Assembly: GCF_003254575.1 (NCBI RefSeq)
Contig: NZ_QJUA01000031.1
Span: 1-64,000 of the forward strand
From: Mycobacterium kyogaense
GTDB lineage: Bacteria; Actinomycetota; Actinomycetes; Mycobacteriales; Mycobacteriaceae
Direction: 5' to 3'
Length of the DNA stretch: 64,000 bases
Position numbers and translations under genes: made by a program. Positions 54,816 through 63,786 of this stretch are shown one piece after another (position 1 is the first letter of the stretch; every line of letters starts with the position of its first letter). The notes beneath the pieces were generated by a model. The model saw only the letters and a program-made list of their open reading frames with translations, made no database searches and was not told the DNA's origin.

Positions 54816-55403
54816 GTGACAGGCACTGATCGGTCGGCCGACACCTCGGTCCCTCTGCACCCTCCGATAGCGGCCCGCTGGAGCCCGCGGGCCTTCGATG
54901 CCACCGCCGAACTCCCGAAGGACGACCTGACCGCCCTGCTCGAGGCGGCCCGCTGGGCCGCTACCTGGGGCCGTCGCCAGCCGGTGCGGTTCGTGGTCGG
55001 CGTCCGCGGCGACGACACCTTCGGCACTCTGGCGGGGCTGTTGAAGCGGGGCAACAGCTACGCCCACGCCGCGGGGGCGCTGCTGCTGCTGTGCGCCGAT
55101 GAGGGCGAGGACGACACCACTGCGCGGTACAGCGCGGTCGACGCCGGTGCGGCGATGGCCACTCTCGCGATCGAGGCGGTGTCGCGGGGGCTGGTCACCC
55201 ACCCGATGGCGGGTTTCGACACCCCCGGGGCGGTCACGGCGTTCGGCCTGCCCGCGAGCCTGCGACCGCTGATGGTCATCGCGGTCGGACGGCTCGGCGA
55301 ACACGCCGACGTCGACCCGGAGATCGCCGAGCGCGACCAGATGCCTCGCAAGCGCAAGCCGCTGTCGGAGATCGTGCTCAACGCCCAGTCGGCCGGATTC
55401 TGA
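54816..55403 (+). CDS. Nitroreductase family protein
   Basis: 195 residues from GTG 54816. The nitroreductase fold is indicated by the FMN-contacting start RWSPRAFDATAELP, EAARWAATWGRRQPVRFVVG, and YSAVDAGAAMATLAIEAVSRG, which precedes the C-terminal VAVGRLGEHADVDP-like strand. Flavin enzyme likely reducing nitro or quinone compounds with NAD(P)H; substrate unknown. Divergent from the aspartokinase gene with 85 bases between starts. Confidence 0.85.
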   Translation: MTGTDRSADTSVPLHPPIAARWSPRAFDATAELPKDDLTALLEAARWAATWGRRQPVRFVVGVRGDDTFGTLAGLLKRGNSYAHAAGALLLLCADEGEDDTTARYSAVDAGAAMATLAIEAVSRGLVTHPMAGFDTPGAVTAFGLPASLRPLMVIAVGRLGEHADVDPEIAERDQMPRKRKPLSEIVLNAQSAGF

Positions 55404-55455
55404 CGAAAGAGTCGTTGGCTGCGCGATCCTGACCGCGCACTTCTACGCTGCGCCG

Positions 55456-56871
55456 GTGGGGGAAGCGGAGTGTTCACCGCGCCGCAAGGCGGTCATTCTG
55501 GCGGCGTGCTGCCTCGGCGTCCTGATCGCCGCGATGGACGGCACGATCGTCAACGTCGCGATACCGAGCATCCGCGACGACCTCGGAGCCTCCGCGGCAT
55601 CGATGCAGTGGGTCGTCGCCGCCTATGCGTTGACCATGGCCACCGTGCTGCTGCTGTCCGGTGCGGCCGGTGACCGCTACGGGCGCAAGCGCGTCTTCCT
55701 GACAGGCCTGACGACGTTCGCGCTGGGATCGCTGATGTGCAGCCTCGCGGGTTCGGTCGGGGTGCTGGTCGGCTCGCGTGCGATACAGGCCGTGGGCGCA
55801 TCGATGCTGAACACCATCGCGATGGCCATCGTCGTTCAGGTCTTCCCGGGGCGCGTCGAGCGCGCTCGCGCCATCGGGATCTGGGGTTCGGTGATCGGGC
55901 TGGGGCTGGCGCTCGGTCCGGTTCTGGGAGGAACTCTCACCGATCTGGTGAGCTGGCGCGCGGTGTTCTGGATCAACATCCCGATCTGTCTGGCGGCCAT
56001 CGTGCTGACCATCGTGTTCGTCCCCGAATCCACGTCCCGGCGACCGACGGGATTCGACCCGGCCGGCCAACTGCTGGGCGCAGCAACGATATTCGGCGTG
56101 GTCTTCGTCCTCATCGAAGCCCCCGGCCGAGGCGCCACCAGCGGGGCCGTCGTCGGGGTCGCGACGATGGCGCTCGGCGCGGCCATCGCGTTCCTCACCG
56201 TGGAGGCACGCCACCGGACACCCTTCATCGATCTGCGCCTGTTCCGCCGACCGCTGTTCTGTTCGGCGATCGGCATCGCGGTCTGCTCGTTCGCGCTCTA
56301 CGGCGGATTCCTGTTCGTGATGTCGCACTATCTGCAGGACGAACGGGGACTGTCGGCGATCCGGGCCGGCCTGTGCTTCCTGCCCATGGCCGCCGCCGCA
56401 GCCCTGTGCTCTCCCGTGGCCGGGCACCTCATCGGTCGGTGGGGAACGCGCACCCCGCTGCTGGTCTCCGGATTCGCGTTCACGGGTGCAGCAGCGTCAC
56501 TGATGCTGCTGGAGTCCGACACTCCGATGTGGTCGCTGGGGCTGTCGTTCGCAGTCTTCGGCATCGGTTTCGGCATGGTCAACGCGCCCGTCACCGCGCT
56601 CGCGGTCACAGCGCTGCCCTCAGATCGCTCGGGCACGGCCGCGGCGCTGGCCACGACGAGCCGGCAGGTCGGCCTGGCCATCGGCGTGGCGCTCTGCGGC
56701 CCACTGGCCGGCGACGCCCTCACCCACACGGCGGAATTCGCGACGGCCACCCACCCTCTCTGGGCCGTCTTCGTGCTGCTGGGGCTGACGATCGTCGTCC
56801 TCACGTTGCTGTCGAGTCGAGCGGGCGTCGAGCGCGGGGGCGCGGAGCTTCCGGTGGCGACCACACGCTAG
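55456..56871 (+). CDS. MFS transporter, DHA2 (14-TMS) family
   Basis: 471 residues from GTG 55456. Motif A GDRYGRKRVFLTG lies after the second helix and antiporter motif C AIGIWGSVIGLGLALGPVLGG after helix 5. Fourteen hydrophobic segments are countable, the arrangement of the EmrB/QacA branch of proton-driven drug exporters. Substrate unknown. No TetR regulator is adjacent. 111 bases separate it from amt. Confidence 0.92.
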   Translation: MGEAECSPRRKAVILAACCLGVLIAAMDGTIVNVAIPSIRDDLGASAASMQWVVAAYALTMATVLLLSGAAGDRYGRKRVFLTGLTTFALGSLMCSLAGSVGVLVGSRAIQAVGASMLNTIAMAIVVQVFPGRVERARAIGIWGSVIGLGLALGPVLGGTLTDLVSWRAVFWINIPICLAAIVLTIVFVPESTSRRPTGFDPAGQLLGAATIFGVVFVLIEAPGRGATSGAVVGVATMALGAAIAFLTVEARHRTPFIDLRLFRRPLFCSAIGIAVCSFALYGGFLFVMSHYLQDERGLSAIRAGLCFLPMAAAAALCSPVAGHLIGRWGTRTPLLVSGFAFTGAAASLMLLESDTPMWSLGLSFAVFGIGFGMVNAPVTALAVTALPSDRSGTAAALATTSRQVGLAIGVALCGPLAGDALTHTAEFATATHPLWAVFVLLGLTIVVLTLLSSRAGVERGGAELPVATTR

Positions 56872-56881
56872 GCCGTCAGTT

Positions 56882-56897
56882 GTTACGTCGCCGAAAC
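56882..56897 (+). promoter_or_regulatory. GlnR-like box upstream of amt
   Basis: GTTAC, six bases, GAAAC: an exact fit to the actinobacterial GlnR pattern GTnAC-N6-GnAAC as I remember it, 86-101 bases before the amt ATG. Two further GTAAC elements at 56915-56919 and 56930-56934 may be weaker half-sites. Confidence 0.65.
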
Positions 56898-56982
56898 ACA
56901 ACGAGATGGTCCACGTAACAGAGACATCGGTAACTGTCGGTGAACGGCTCCGCGGCGGAGCCGGTAATCGCAGGAGAACTCA

Positions 56983-58236
56983 ATGGATACAGGGACGACC
57001 GCGTTCATGCTGTGTTGCATCATCGGCCTCACGCTGATGATCCCCGGCCTCGCGTTGTTCTACGGCGGCATGGTGTCCGTCAAGAGCTCGACCAACATGA
57101 TGATGATGACCTTCGGCGCGGTCGCGATCGTCGGTGTGCTGTGGGTGTTGTTCGGCTTCTCGATGGTGTTCGGCACTTCCTACGGTGGGTTCCTCGGCAA
57201 CTTGACCGAATTCGCCGGGATGAAGGACCTTCTCGAGACGCAGACCACGATCTCGGGTCTACCGGTCAGCTTGTTCTCGATCTTCCAGGCGCTCTTCGCC
57301 GCGATCACCGTGGCGCTGATCTCCGGCGCGGTCGCCGACCGGATGAAGTTCGGTGCATGGATGGGCTTCGCGACGCTGTGGGCGGTGCTGGTGTACTTCC
57401 CGGTCGCCCATTGGGTTTTCGCCTTCGACGGCGTCGTCACTGAGGACTCGACCGGCGGCTGGATCGCCAACAAGCTGAAGGCCATCGACTTCGCCGGCGG
57501 CACCGCAGTGCACATCAATGCCGGCGCCGCTGCGCTCGCCGTCGCGATCGTGCTGGGCAAGTCGGCGAGCTGGGGTCAGCTGCGCAAGCCGCACAACGTG
57601 CCGCTGACGCTGCTGGGCGCCGGGCTGCTGTGGGCCGGCTGGTACGCCTTCAACGGCGGTTCCGCTCTGGCTGCGGGCAATTCGGCCGCTATCGTCATGG
57701 TCACCACGTTCGTCGCCACCTGCGCTGCGACGCTGGCGTGGATCGCCGTGGAGAAGATCAAGGACGGGCACGTGACCGGCGTCGGTGCGGCATCGGGCGC
57801 GATCACCGGCCTGGTCGCGATCACCCCGGCCTGTGGCGCGGTGACCCCGGTCGGCGCGATCATCCTCGGCGCGATCGCCGGCGCGGCGTGCGTGTACGCC
57901 GTGGGCCTCAAGGAGCGCTTCGGTTACGACGATTCGCTCGACGTCGTCGGAGTCCACCTCGTCGGTGGTGTCATCGGCACCCTGCTGATCGGTTTCCTGG
58001 CCAGCGACTCGATGCCCAACGCCACCAACGGCCTGTTCTACGGCGGCGGGTTCGACCAGCTGTGGCGGCAGGCTGTGGCAGCGGGCGCGGTCATGGTGTA
58101 CTCGTTCGTCGTCGCCGGCATCATCGCCTACGCACTGAAGAAGACTGTGGGCATTCGCATTTCGCCCGACGACGAGGAGAAGGGCATCGACGCGGCGTTC
58201 CACCGCGAGGCGTCCTACGAGCTCGCCTCCGTCTAA
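56983..58236 (+). CDS. amt: Ammonium transporter Amt
   Basis: 417 residues with eleven hydrophobic helices. Family landmarks are ALFYGGMVSVKSSTNMMMM, the twin histidines in GGTAVHINAGAAALAVA and DVVGVHLVGGVIGTLL, and the FNGGSALAAG loop. Unlike the common actinobacterial operon, no glnB/glnD follows. The next genes are the glutamine-synthetase-like cluster, so this is probably a secondary Amt tied to that pathway; methylammonium may also be carried. Confidence 0.95.
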   Translation: MDTGTTAFMLCCIIGLTLMIPGLALFYGGMVSVKSSTNMMMMTFGAVAIVGVLWVLFGFSMVFGTSYGGFLGNLTEFAGMKDLLETQTTISGLPVSLFSIFQALFAAITVALISGAVADRMKFGAWMGFATLWAVLVYFPVAHWVFAFDGVVTEDSTGGWIANKLKAIDFAGGTAVHINAGAAALAVAIVLGKSASWGQLRKPHNVPLTLLGAGLLWAGWYAFNGGSALAAGNSAAIVMVTTFVATCAATLAWIAVEKIKDGHVTGVGAASGAITGLVAITPACGAVTPVGAIILGAIAGAACVYAVGLKERFGYDDSLDVVGVHLVGGVIGTLLIGFLASDSMPNATNGLFYGGGFDQLWRQAVAAGAVMVYSFVVAGIIAYALKKTVGIRISPDDEEKGIDAAFHREASYELASV

Positions 58237-58250
58237 CGCATCACTCGACC

Positions 58251-58280
58251 GGCCGGTGCGGACAGCTGTCCGCACCGGCC
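58251..58280. terminator. 30-bp perfect palindrome after amt
   Basis: GGCCGGTGCGGACAG followed directly by its exact reverse complement CTGTCCGCACCGGCC, 14 bases after the amt stop. It could fold as a tight hairpin terminator, or be a protein-binding palindrome between amt and the next gene. Confidence 0.75.
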
Positions 58281-58346
58281 GTTCGACGTGCGGGGGGTTT
58301 CCGCTAGTGATACATTGATTCCTAACAAGAGACCAAGGTGGACGAC

Positions 58347-59657
58347 ATGACCCAGGACCTCGCGGTCGCGGCTGAGAAGGCCGGCACGAAATTCATCCTC
58401 GCGCTGTTCGTCGATCTCCGCGGAAAGCCGTGCGCCAAGCTGGTTCCCGTGGAGGCGATCGACCTCCTGGCCACCGAGGGCGTCGGCTTCGCCGGCTACG
58501 CGGTGGGGGCCATGGGCCAGGAGCCCAAGGATCCGGATCTGATGGCGCTGCCCGATCCGGCCTCCTTCACCCCGGTTCCCTTCCTCAAGGAAGGCCTGGC
58601 GATCGTGCACTGCGACCCGCACGTCGAGGGCACCCCCTGGCCCTTCGCGCCGCGCGTGATCCTCAAGAATCTCGTACAGCGTTGTGGTGACGCCGGTTTC
58701 GAGCCGTGGGTGGGAGCCGAGGTCGAGTACTTCCTGCTGCGCCGCACCGACGACGGTGGCCTCGCGGTCGCCGATGCCGCCGACACGGCATCCCAGCCCT
58801 GTTACGACGCACGCGGCGTGACCCGCATGTACGACCATCTGACCGCCGTGTCGGCCGCGATGAACGGTCTCGGCTGGTCCAACTACGCCAACGATCACGA
58901 GGACGGCAACGGCCAGTTCGAGCAGAACTTCACGTTCGCCGATGCCCTGACCACCGCCGATCGCGTCGTGACGCTGCGGTACCTGCTGTCGATGATCGCT
59001 GCGGATCGGGGCATGATCGCGACGTTCATGCCGAAGCCGTTCTCCGACAAGACCGGCAGCGGCCTGCACCTGCACCTGTCGCTGACCAGCGCCGGCAACG
59101 CGGTGTTCCCGGCCCAGGGTGACGACGGTCGCGGCCTCGGATTGTCCGACACCGCCTACGGTTTCATCGGTGGCATCCTCGACCACGCCTGCGCACTGCA
59201 AGCGGTGATCGCGCCGACGGTCAACTCCTACAAGCGGACCGGTGCGGTCTCCACACGGTCAGGTGCCTCGTGGGCGCCGCGGCTGCCCACCTACGGCGGC
59301 AATGACCGCACCCACTACATCCGGGTGCCCGACGCCCAGCGCGTCGAACTGCGCGGCGGTGACGGTTCGGCCAACCCGTATCTCGCGATCGCCGCTGCGC
59401 TGGGCGCAGGCATCGACGGCATCAAGCGCAGCACGGATCCCGGTCCGGTGGGGTCAGGCATCAGCACTCGCCCCCTGCCTCCCACGCTGCTGCACGCCGT
59501 CGACGAACTCGAGAACGACGCTGTCGTCACCGGGGTCCTCGACGCCGCGGGCGACGGGGTCGCCGCGTACTTCGCCGGCATCAAGCGCGAGGAATTCTTC
59601 AGCTACCACAGCTCTGTCAGCCCGTGGGAGATCGACCAGTACCTGACCGCTTTCTGA
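58347..59657 (+). CDS. glnT: Type III glutamine-synthetase-like enzyme (GlnT / gamma-glutamylmethylamide synthetase type)
   Basis: 436 residues from ATG 58347, with AAGGTGG eight bases before it. Glutamine-synthetase fold: FVDLRGKPCAKLVPVEAI, GAEVEYFLL metal motif, NDHEDGNGQFEQNFTF, KTGSGLHLHLSL, and APTVNSYKRTGAVSTRSGAS (ATP/glutamate). Overall closest, from memory, to GlnT and to gamma-glutamylmethylamide synthetase (GmaS), which joins glutamate to ammonia or methylamine. Followed within 17 bases by the three glutamate-synthase-like genes, the usual companions. Confidence 0.88.
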   Translation: MTQDLAVAAEKAGTKFILALFVDLRGKPCAKLVPVEAIDLLATEGVGFAGYAVGAMGQEPKDPDLMALPDPASFTPVPFLKEGLAIVHCDPHVEGTPWPFAPRVILKNLVQRCGDAGFEPWVGAEVEYFLLRRTDDGGLAVADAADTASQPCYDARGVTRMYDHLTAVSAAMNGLGWSNYANDHEDGNGQFEQNFTFADALTTADRVVTLRYLLSMIAADRGMIATFMPKPFSDKTGSGLHLHLSLTSAGNAVFPAQGDDGRGLGLSDTAYGFIGGILDHACALQAVIAPTVNSYKRTGAVSTRSGASWAPRLPTYGGNDRTHYIRVPDAQRVELRGGDGSANPYLAIAAALGAGIDGIKRSTDPGPVGSGISTRPLPPTLLHAVDELENDAVVTGVLDAAGDGVAAYFAGIKREEFFSYHSSVSPWEIDQYLTAF

Positions 59658-59674
59658 CACCACTGGAGGACGCC

Positions 59675-60592
59675 ATGTGTGGCATCGTCGGGTTGCATCT
59701 GCGCACACCCGAGCTCTATCCGCTCCTGGGCACCCTGCTCAGCAGCATGCTCTGCGAAATGGGCGACCGGGGAAGCGATTCCGCCGGTGTGGCCGTCTAC
59801 GGCGATCCCACATGGTCCCCGCCGGGCCAGGGCTGCGTGTCGGTGGCCGATCTCGGCACCGGCCGCACCGAGGACGTCGAGCTGGTCCGGCGCACCGTCG
59901 CGGTCGCCCTCGACGAGGACCTCGACGCCGTCGAGGTGGTGGCGGTCGGTGACAGTCACCTGCTGTCCTGCGACACCTCGTCAGAGGCTCTGCTGGCGGC
60001 GGTCAGAGCGTGCTACCCCCACGCCATCGTCGCCGGCTTCGGTTCCGACATGGCGGTCCTCAAAGGTGTCGGGCATCCTCGAGTGCTGACCGAGGGATGG
60101 GGACTCTCCGGCGCCCAGGGCTGGCAGGGCGTCGGCCACACCCGGATGGCAACCGAGTCCGCGGTCACCCCGTCGGGCTGCCACCCCTACGCCGTCGGAC
60201 CGGGCCAGTGCATGGTCCACAACGGATCGTTCGCCAACCACGCCACCATCCGCCGCGAGCTGCGGGCTCGCGGTGTCGTGTTCGACAGCGAGAACGACAC
60301 CGAAGTCGGCGCGCGTTTCATCGCGGCGCAGTTGTCGGAGGGTCGCGACGTCGAGAGCGCCCTCAAGGAGCTCTGCGCGACCTTCGACGGCTTCTACACG
60401 CTGCTGGTGTCCAACCGCGATTCGTTCGCCGTGGTCCGCGACGCCATCGCATGCAAACCCGCGGTGATCGCCGAAACCCCCGACTGGGTGGCGATGGCCA
60501 GTGAATACCGCGCACTGTCAGGCCTTCCCGGTGTCGAGAACGCACGTATCTGGGAACCCGAACCGGAGGTCGTTTACGCATGGAGCAGATAG
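59675..60592 (+). CDS. glxB: Class II glutamine amidotransferase (GlxB/MgsA-like)
   Basis: 305 residues from ATG 59675, with a GGAGGA SD. N-terminal MCGIVGL puts Cys2 as the Ntn nucleophile after Met removal. Further signatures are GDRGSDSAGVAVYG, QGVGHTRMATESAVTPSGCHP and CMVHNGSFANH. Resembles the glutaminase part of glutamate synthase as a separate subunit. It overlaps the following gene by 13 bases. Confidence 0.88.
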   Translation: MCGIVGLHLRTPELYPLLGTLLSSMLCEMGDRGSDSAGVAVYGDPTWSPPGQGCVSVADLGTGRTEDVELVRRTVAVALDEDLDAVEVVAVGDSHLLSCDTSSEALLAAVRACYPHAIVAGFGSDMAVLKGVGHPRVLTEGWGLSGAQGWQGVGHTRMATESAVTPSGCHPYAVGPGQCMVHNGSFANHATIRRELRARGVVFDSENDTEVGARFIAAQLSEGRDVESALKELCATFDGFYTLLVSNRDSFAVVRDAIACKPAVIAETPDWVAMASEYRALSGLPGVENARIWEPEPEVVYAWSR

Positions 60593-61269
60593 CAACGAGA
60601 TTCGACCTCCAGACCACCCCGCTGCGCGAGGTGAACGCCGCGCTACACGCCCCGAACCTGCAGGGCGAGTTCGTCATCGACCATCCCGCCGGCGCCCACA
60701 ACGTCGCCGTCGGCCTCGACGCGCCGGTCAGCGTGAGCGTCAACGGCCACGTCGGGTACTACGCCGCGGGCATGAACCAGCAGGCCGATGTCGTGATCAA
60801 CGGCAATGCGGGCACCGGTGTCGCGGAGAACATGATGAGCGGCTCGGTGTGGGTGAAGGGAAGCGCCTCGCAATCGGCGGGTGCGACGGCGCACGGCGGC
60901 CTGCTGGTGATCGAGGGCGACGCCGCGGCGCGGTGCGGTATCTCGATGAAGGGTGTGGACATCGTCGTGGGCGGCAACGTCGGACACATGAGCGCGTTCA
61001 TGGCTCAGGCCGGCCGGCTCGTGGTGCGCGGCGACGCCGGTGAGGCACTCGGCGACTCGCTCTACGAGGCGCGCATCTACGTGCGTGGCGAGGTGGCCTC
61101 CCTCGGCGCCGACTGCGTGGCCAAGCCGATGCGCGCCGAACACCACGAGGAGCTCGAACAACTGCTCAAGGCAGCGGGTTTCGAGGACGACGACACCGCC
61201 ACCTACACCCGCTACGGATCCGCGCGATCGCTGTATCACTTCCACGTCGACAACTCTGCGAGCTACTGA
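60580..61269 (+). CDS. glxC: GXGXG-domain protein (GlxC/MgsB-like)
   Basis: 229 residues. Right-handed beta-helix repeats typical of the C-terminal domain of the glutamate synthase large subunit: VNGHVGYYAAGMNQQADVVI, GNAGTGVAENMMSGSVWVKG, GGNVGHMSAFMAQAGRLVVR. Structural subunit between amidotransferase and FMN subunits. TGATG junction with the next gene. Confidence 0.88.
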   Translation: MEQIATRFDLQTTPLREVNAALHAPNLQGEFVIDHPAGAHNVAVGLDAPVSVSVNGHVGYYAAGMNQQADVVINGNAGTGVAENMMSGSVWVKGSASQSAGATAHGGLLVIEGDAAARCGISMKGVDIVVGGNVGHMSAFMAQAGRLVVRGDAGEALGDSLYEARIYVRGEVASLGADCVAKPMRAEHHEELEQLLKAAGFEDDDTATYTRYGSARSLYHFHVDNSASY

Positions 61270-62594
61270 TGACCGACACCGACGACCGTGCGCGCCTCGG
61301 CCTGCGCGAGTCCGCCACCTTCGACCGCGCCACGATCGCCGCGATCCAGCGCGCCGCCGACACCGGCGTCTACGACATCCGCGGGTGGGGGGCTAAACGC
61401 CGGCTCCCCCACTTCGACGATCTACTGTTCCTCGGCGCATCGATGTCGCGGTATCCGCTCGAGGGCTACCGCGAACGCTGCGCCACCGACGTGGTGCTGG
61501 GCGATCGACACGCCAAACACCCTCTGCACCTAGCCATTCCGGTCACCATCGCCGGTATGAGCTTCGGCGCCCTGTCCGGGCCCGCCAAGGAGGCGCTGGG
61601 CCGCGGCGCCAGCGAGGTCGGCACGTCGACCACCACCGGCGACGGCGGCATGACGCCCGAGGAGCGGGGCCAGAGCAAGCATCTGGTGTACCAGTACCTG
61701 CCGTCGCGGTACGGCATGAACCCCGACGACCTTCGCAAGGCGGATGCGATCGAGGTGGTCCTCGGTCAGGGCGCCAAGCCTGGTGGCGGCGGAATGCTGC
61801 TGGGCCAGAAGATCTCCGAACGGGTCGCCTCGATGCGCACTCTGCCGCAGGGCATCGATCAGCGCTCGGCGTGCCGCCATCCCGACTGGACCGGGCCCGA
61901 CGATCTGACCATCAAGATCAACGAGCTGCGGGAGATCACCGACTGGGAGAAGCCGATCTACGTCAAGGTCGGCGCCACCCGCACCTACTACGACGTCAAG
62001 CTCGCGGTGCATGCCGGCGCCGATGTCGTCGTCGTCGACGGCATGCAGGGCGGCACCGCCGCCACCCAGGAAGTGTTCATCGAACACGTCGGCATCCCGA
62101 CACTTGCGGCGATCCCGGAGGCGGTGCGGGCGCTGCAGGAACTCGGGGTGCACAGACAAGTGCAACTCATCGTATCGGGCGGTATTCGCAACGGTGCCGA
62201 CGTCGCCAAGGCCCTGGCCTTGGGCGCCGACGCCGTCGCGATCGGCACCGCAGCACTGATCGCGCTGGGCGACAACCATCCCCGGTATGCCGCCGACTAC
62301 GAAAAGCTGGGCAGCGCAGCGGGTTTCTACGACGACTACCAGGACGGCAACGATCCGGCGGGAATAAGCACCCAGGATCCCGAGCTCGCCGCCCGCCTGG
62401 ACCCGGTGGCCGCCGGCCGACGGCTGGCCAACTACCTGCGGGTGCTGACCATGGAGGCGCAGACGATCGCCCGCGCCTGCGGCAAGTCCCACGTCTGCCA
62501 CCTCGAGCCCGACGATCTGGTCGCGGTCAGCATCGAAGCCGCCGCGATGGCGAAGGTTCCGCTGGCCGGCACGTCGTGGATACCGGGCCTGTGA
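61269..62594 (+). CDS. glxD: FMN glutamate-synthase-type subunit (GlxD/MgsC-like)
   Basis: 441 residues. TIM barrel of the glutamate synthase FMN domain: IAGMSFGALSGPAKEALGRG, GTSTTTGDGGMTPEERGQS, GQGAKPGGGGMLLGQKISE, and VDGMQGGTAATQEVFIEHVG. Together with the two preceding genes it reproduces the three-subunit plan of N-methylglutamate synthase as well as of GlxBCD. Stop overlaps the FAD oxidoreductase start by 4 bases. Confidence 0.9.
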   Translation: MTDTDDRARLGLRESATFDRATIAAIQRAADTGVYDIRGWGAKRRLPHFDDLLFLGASMSRYPLEGYRERCATDVVLGDRHAKHPLHLAIPVTIAGMSFGALSGPAKEALGRGASEVGTSTTTGDGGMTPEERGQSKHLVYQYLPSRYGMNPDDLRKADAIEVVLGQGAKPGGGGMLLGQKISERVASMRTLPQGIDQRSACRHPDWTGPDDLTIKINELREITDWEKPIYVKVGATRTYYDVKLAVHAGADVVVVDGMQGGTAATQEVFIEHVGIPTLAAIPEAVRALQELGVHRQVQLIVSGGIRNGADVAKALALGADAVAIGTAALIALGDNHPRYAADYEKLGSAAGFYDDYQDGNDPAGISTQDPELAARLDPVAAGRRLANYLRVLTMEAQTIARACGKSHVCHLEPDDLVAVSIEAAAMAKVPLAGTSWIPGL

Positions 62595-63775
62595 ACACGG
62601 CCGACGTCGTCATCGTCGGCGGCGGGCTGGAGGGCTGCGCGGCCGCGTGGGCGTTGGCCCAGCGCGGCGTGACGGACGTCGTCGTCGTCGAACGCGGCAC
62701 CGTCGGCTCCGGTATGACGGGGAAATCCAGCGGTATCGTGCGCTGCCACTACGGCGTCAGCTCGCTGGCGGCGATGGCCGCCGATGGACTCGAGGTGTTC
62801 GAGCAGGCCGCCGAGATCTTCGGCGGCGACATCGGATTCCGCCAGACCGGCTACGTCGTCGGCGTCGGCGAACCCAACGTCGACGCCCTGCGCAAGAGCC
62901 TCGCCGCGCAGCGCGCTGTCGGCGTGGACACCGAGGAGATCGACCGTGCCGAGGTCGCCGAGATGTGGCCGTTCGCCGATCTGGAGCCCTTTGCAGCCTT
63001 CGGCTACGAGGCGCGGGGCGGATACGGTGACGCCTACCAAACCGCTCAGGCGTTCGCCACGACGGCCCGCGCGGCCGGTGTGCGCATCCGGCAGGGTTGC
63101 GCGGCAACAGAATTGATCATCGACGGCGACCGCGTGACCGGGGTGGCGCTGAGCGACGGCAGCACCGTCGCCGCAGACACCGTCGTCGTCGCGACCGGGG
63201 TGTGGACGCAGCCGTTCCTGGCACCCTACGGCGTCGACGTACCGATCCGCGTCGTCCGCGAACAGATCGTGCTGATCGACCCGGGTGTCGACCTCGGCCC
63301 GGTGCCGGTGTTCTCCGACCTCGTGTCGCTGCAGTACGTGCGCCCCGAGGTCGGCGGGGAGATCCTCTTCGGCAACAGCGATCTCAGCGATGCGCAGACC
63401 GCCGACCCGGACGGCTATCTGAACCGGGCGACCGAAGAGTTCGTCGACGTCACCGTCGACAAGGTCGGCACCCGCTTCCCCGGCTTCCCCGACGCCGTCA
63501 TCACCAGCAGCTACGCGGGGTGCTACGACGTGACACCGGACTGGAACCCGGTCATCTCTCGGACCGGGGTCGACGGCCTGCTCGTCGCCGCGGGCTTCTC
63601 CGGGCACGGGTTCAAGATCGCGCCGGCCGTGGGCAGGCTCGTCGCCGATCTGGTGATCGACGGCCACAGCCGCGACCCGCGTATCCCGGCGTCGGATTTC
63701 CGGCTGGCCCGCTTCGCCGAAGCGGACCTGCTCACGACGCCGTACCCCTACGTCGGCGCCGGGCAGATGCGCTAG
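62591..63775 (+). CDS. DAO-family FAD oxidoreductase (sarcosine-oxidase-beta-like)
   Basis: 394 residues from GTG 62591. FAD motif VVIVGGGLEGCAAAWALAQ at the N-terminus, GKSSGIVRCHYG and the C-terminal VAAGFSGHGFKIAPAVG are hallmarks of the glycine/sarcosine oxidase family. Coupled by GTGA to the FMN subunit, so probably acts on a product of the same pathway, for example N-methylglutamate or another secondary amine. The other subunits of a heterotetrameric enzyme are not in the window. Confidence 0.87.
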   Translation: MNTADVVIVGGGLEGCAAAWALAQRGVTDVVVVERGTVGSGMTGKSSGIVRCHYGVSSLAAMAADGLEVFEQAAEIFGGDIGFRQTGYVVGVGEPNVDALRKSLAAQRAVGVDTEEIDRAEVAEMWPFADLEPFAAFGYEARGGYGDAYQTAQAFATTARAAGVRIRQGCAATELIIDGDRVTGVALSDGSTVAADTVVVATGVWTQPFLAPYGVDVPIRVVREQIVLIDPGVDLGPVPVFSDLVSLQYVRPEVGGEILFGNSDLSDAQTADPDGYLNRATEEFVDVTVDKVGTRFPGFPDAVITSSYAGCYDVTPDWNPVISRTGVDGLLVAAGFSGHGFKIAPAVGRLVADLVIDGHSRDPRIPASDFRLARFAEADLLTTPYPYVGAGQMR

Positions 63776-63786
63776 ACAGGTGAGCT

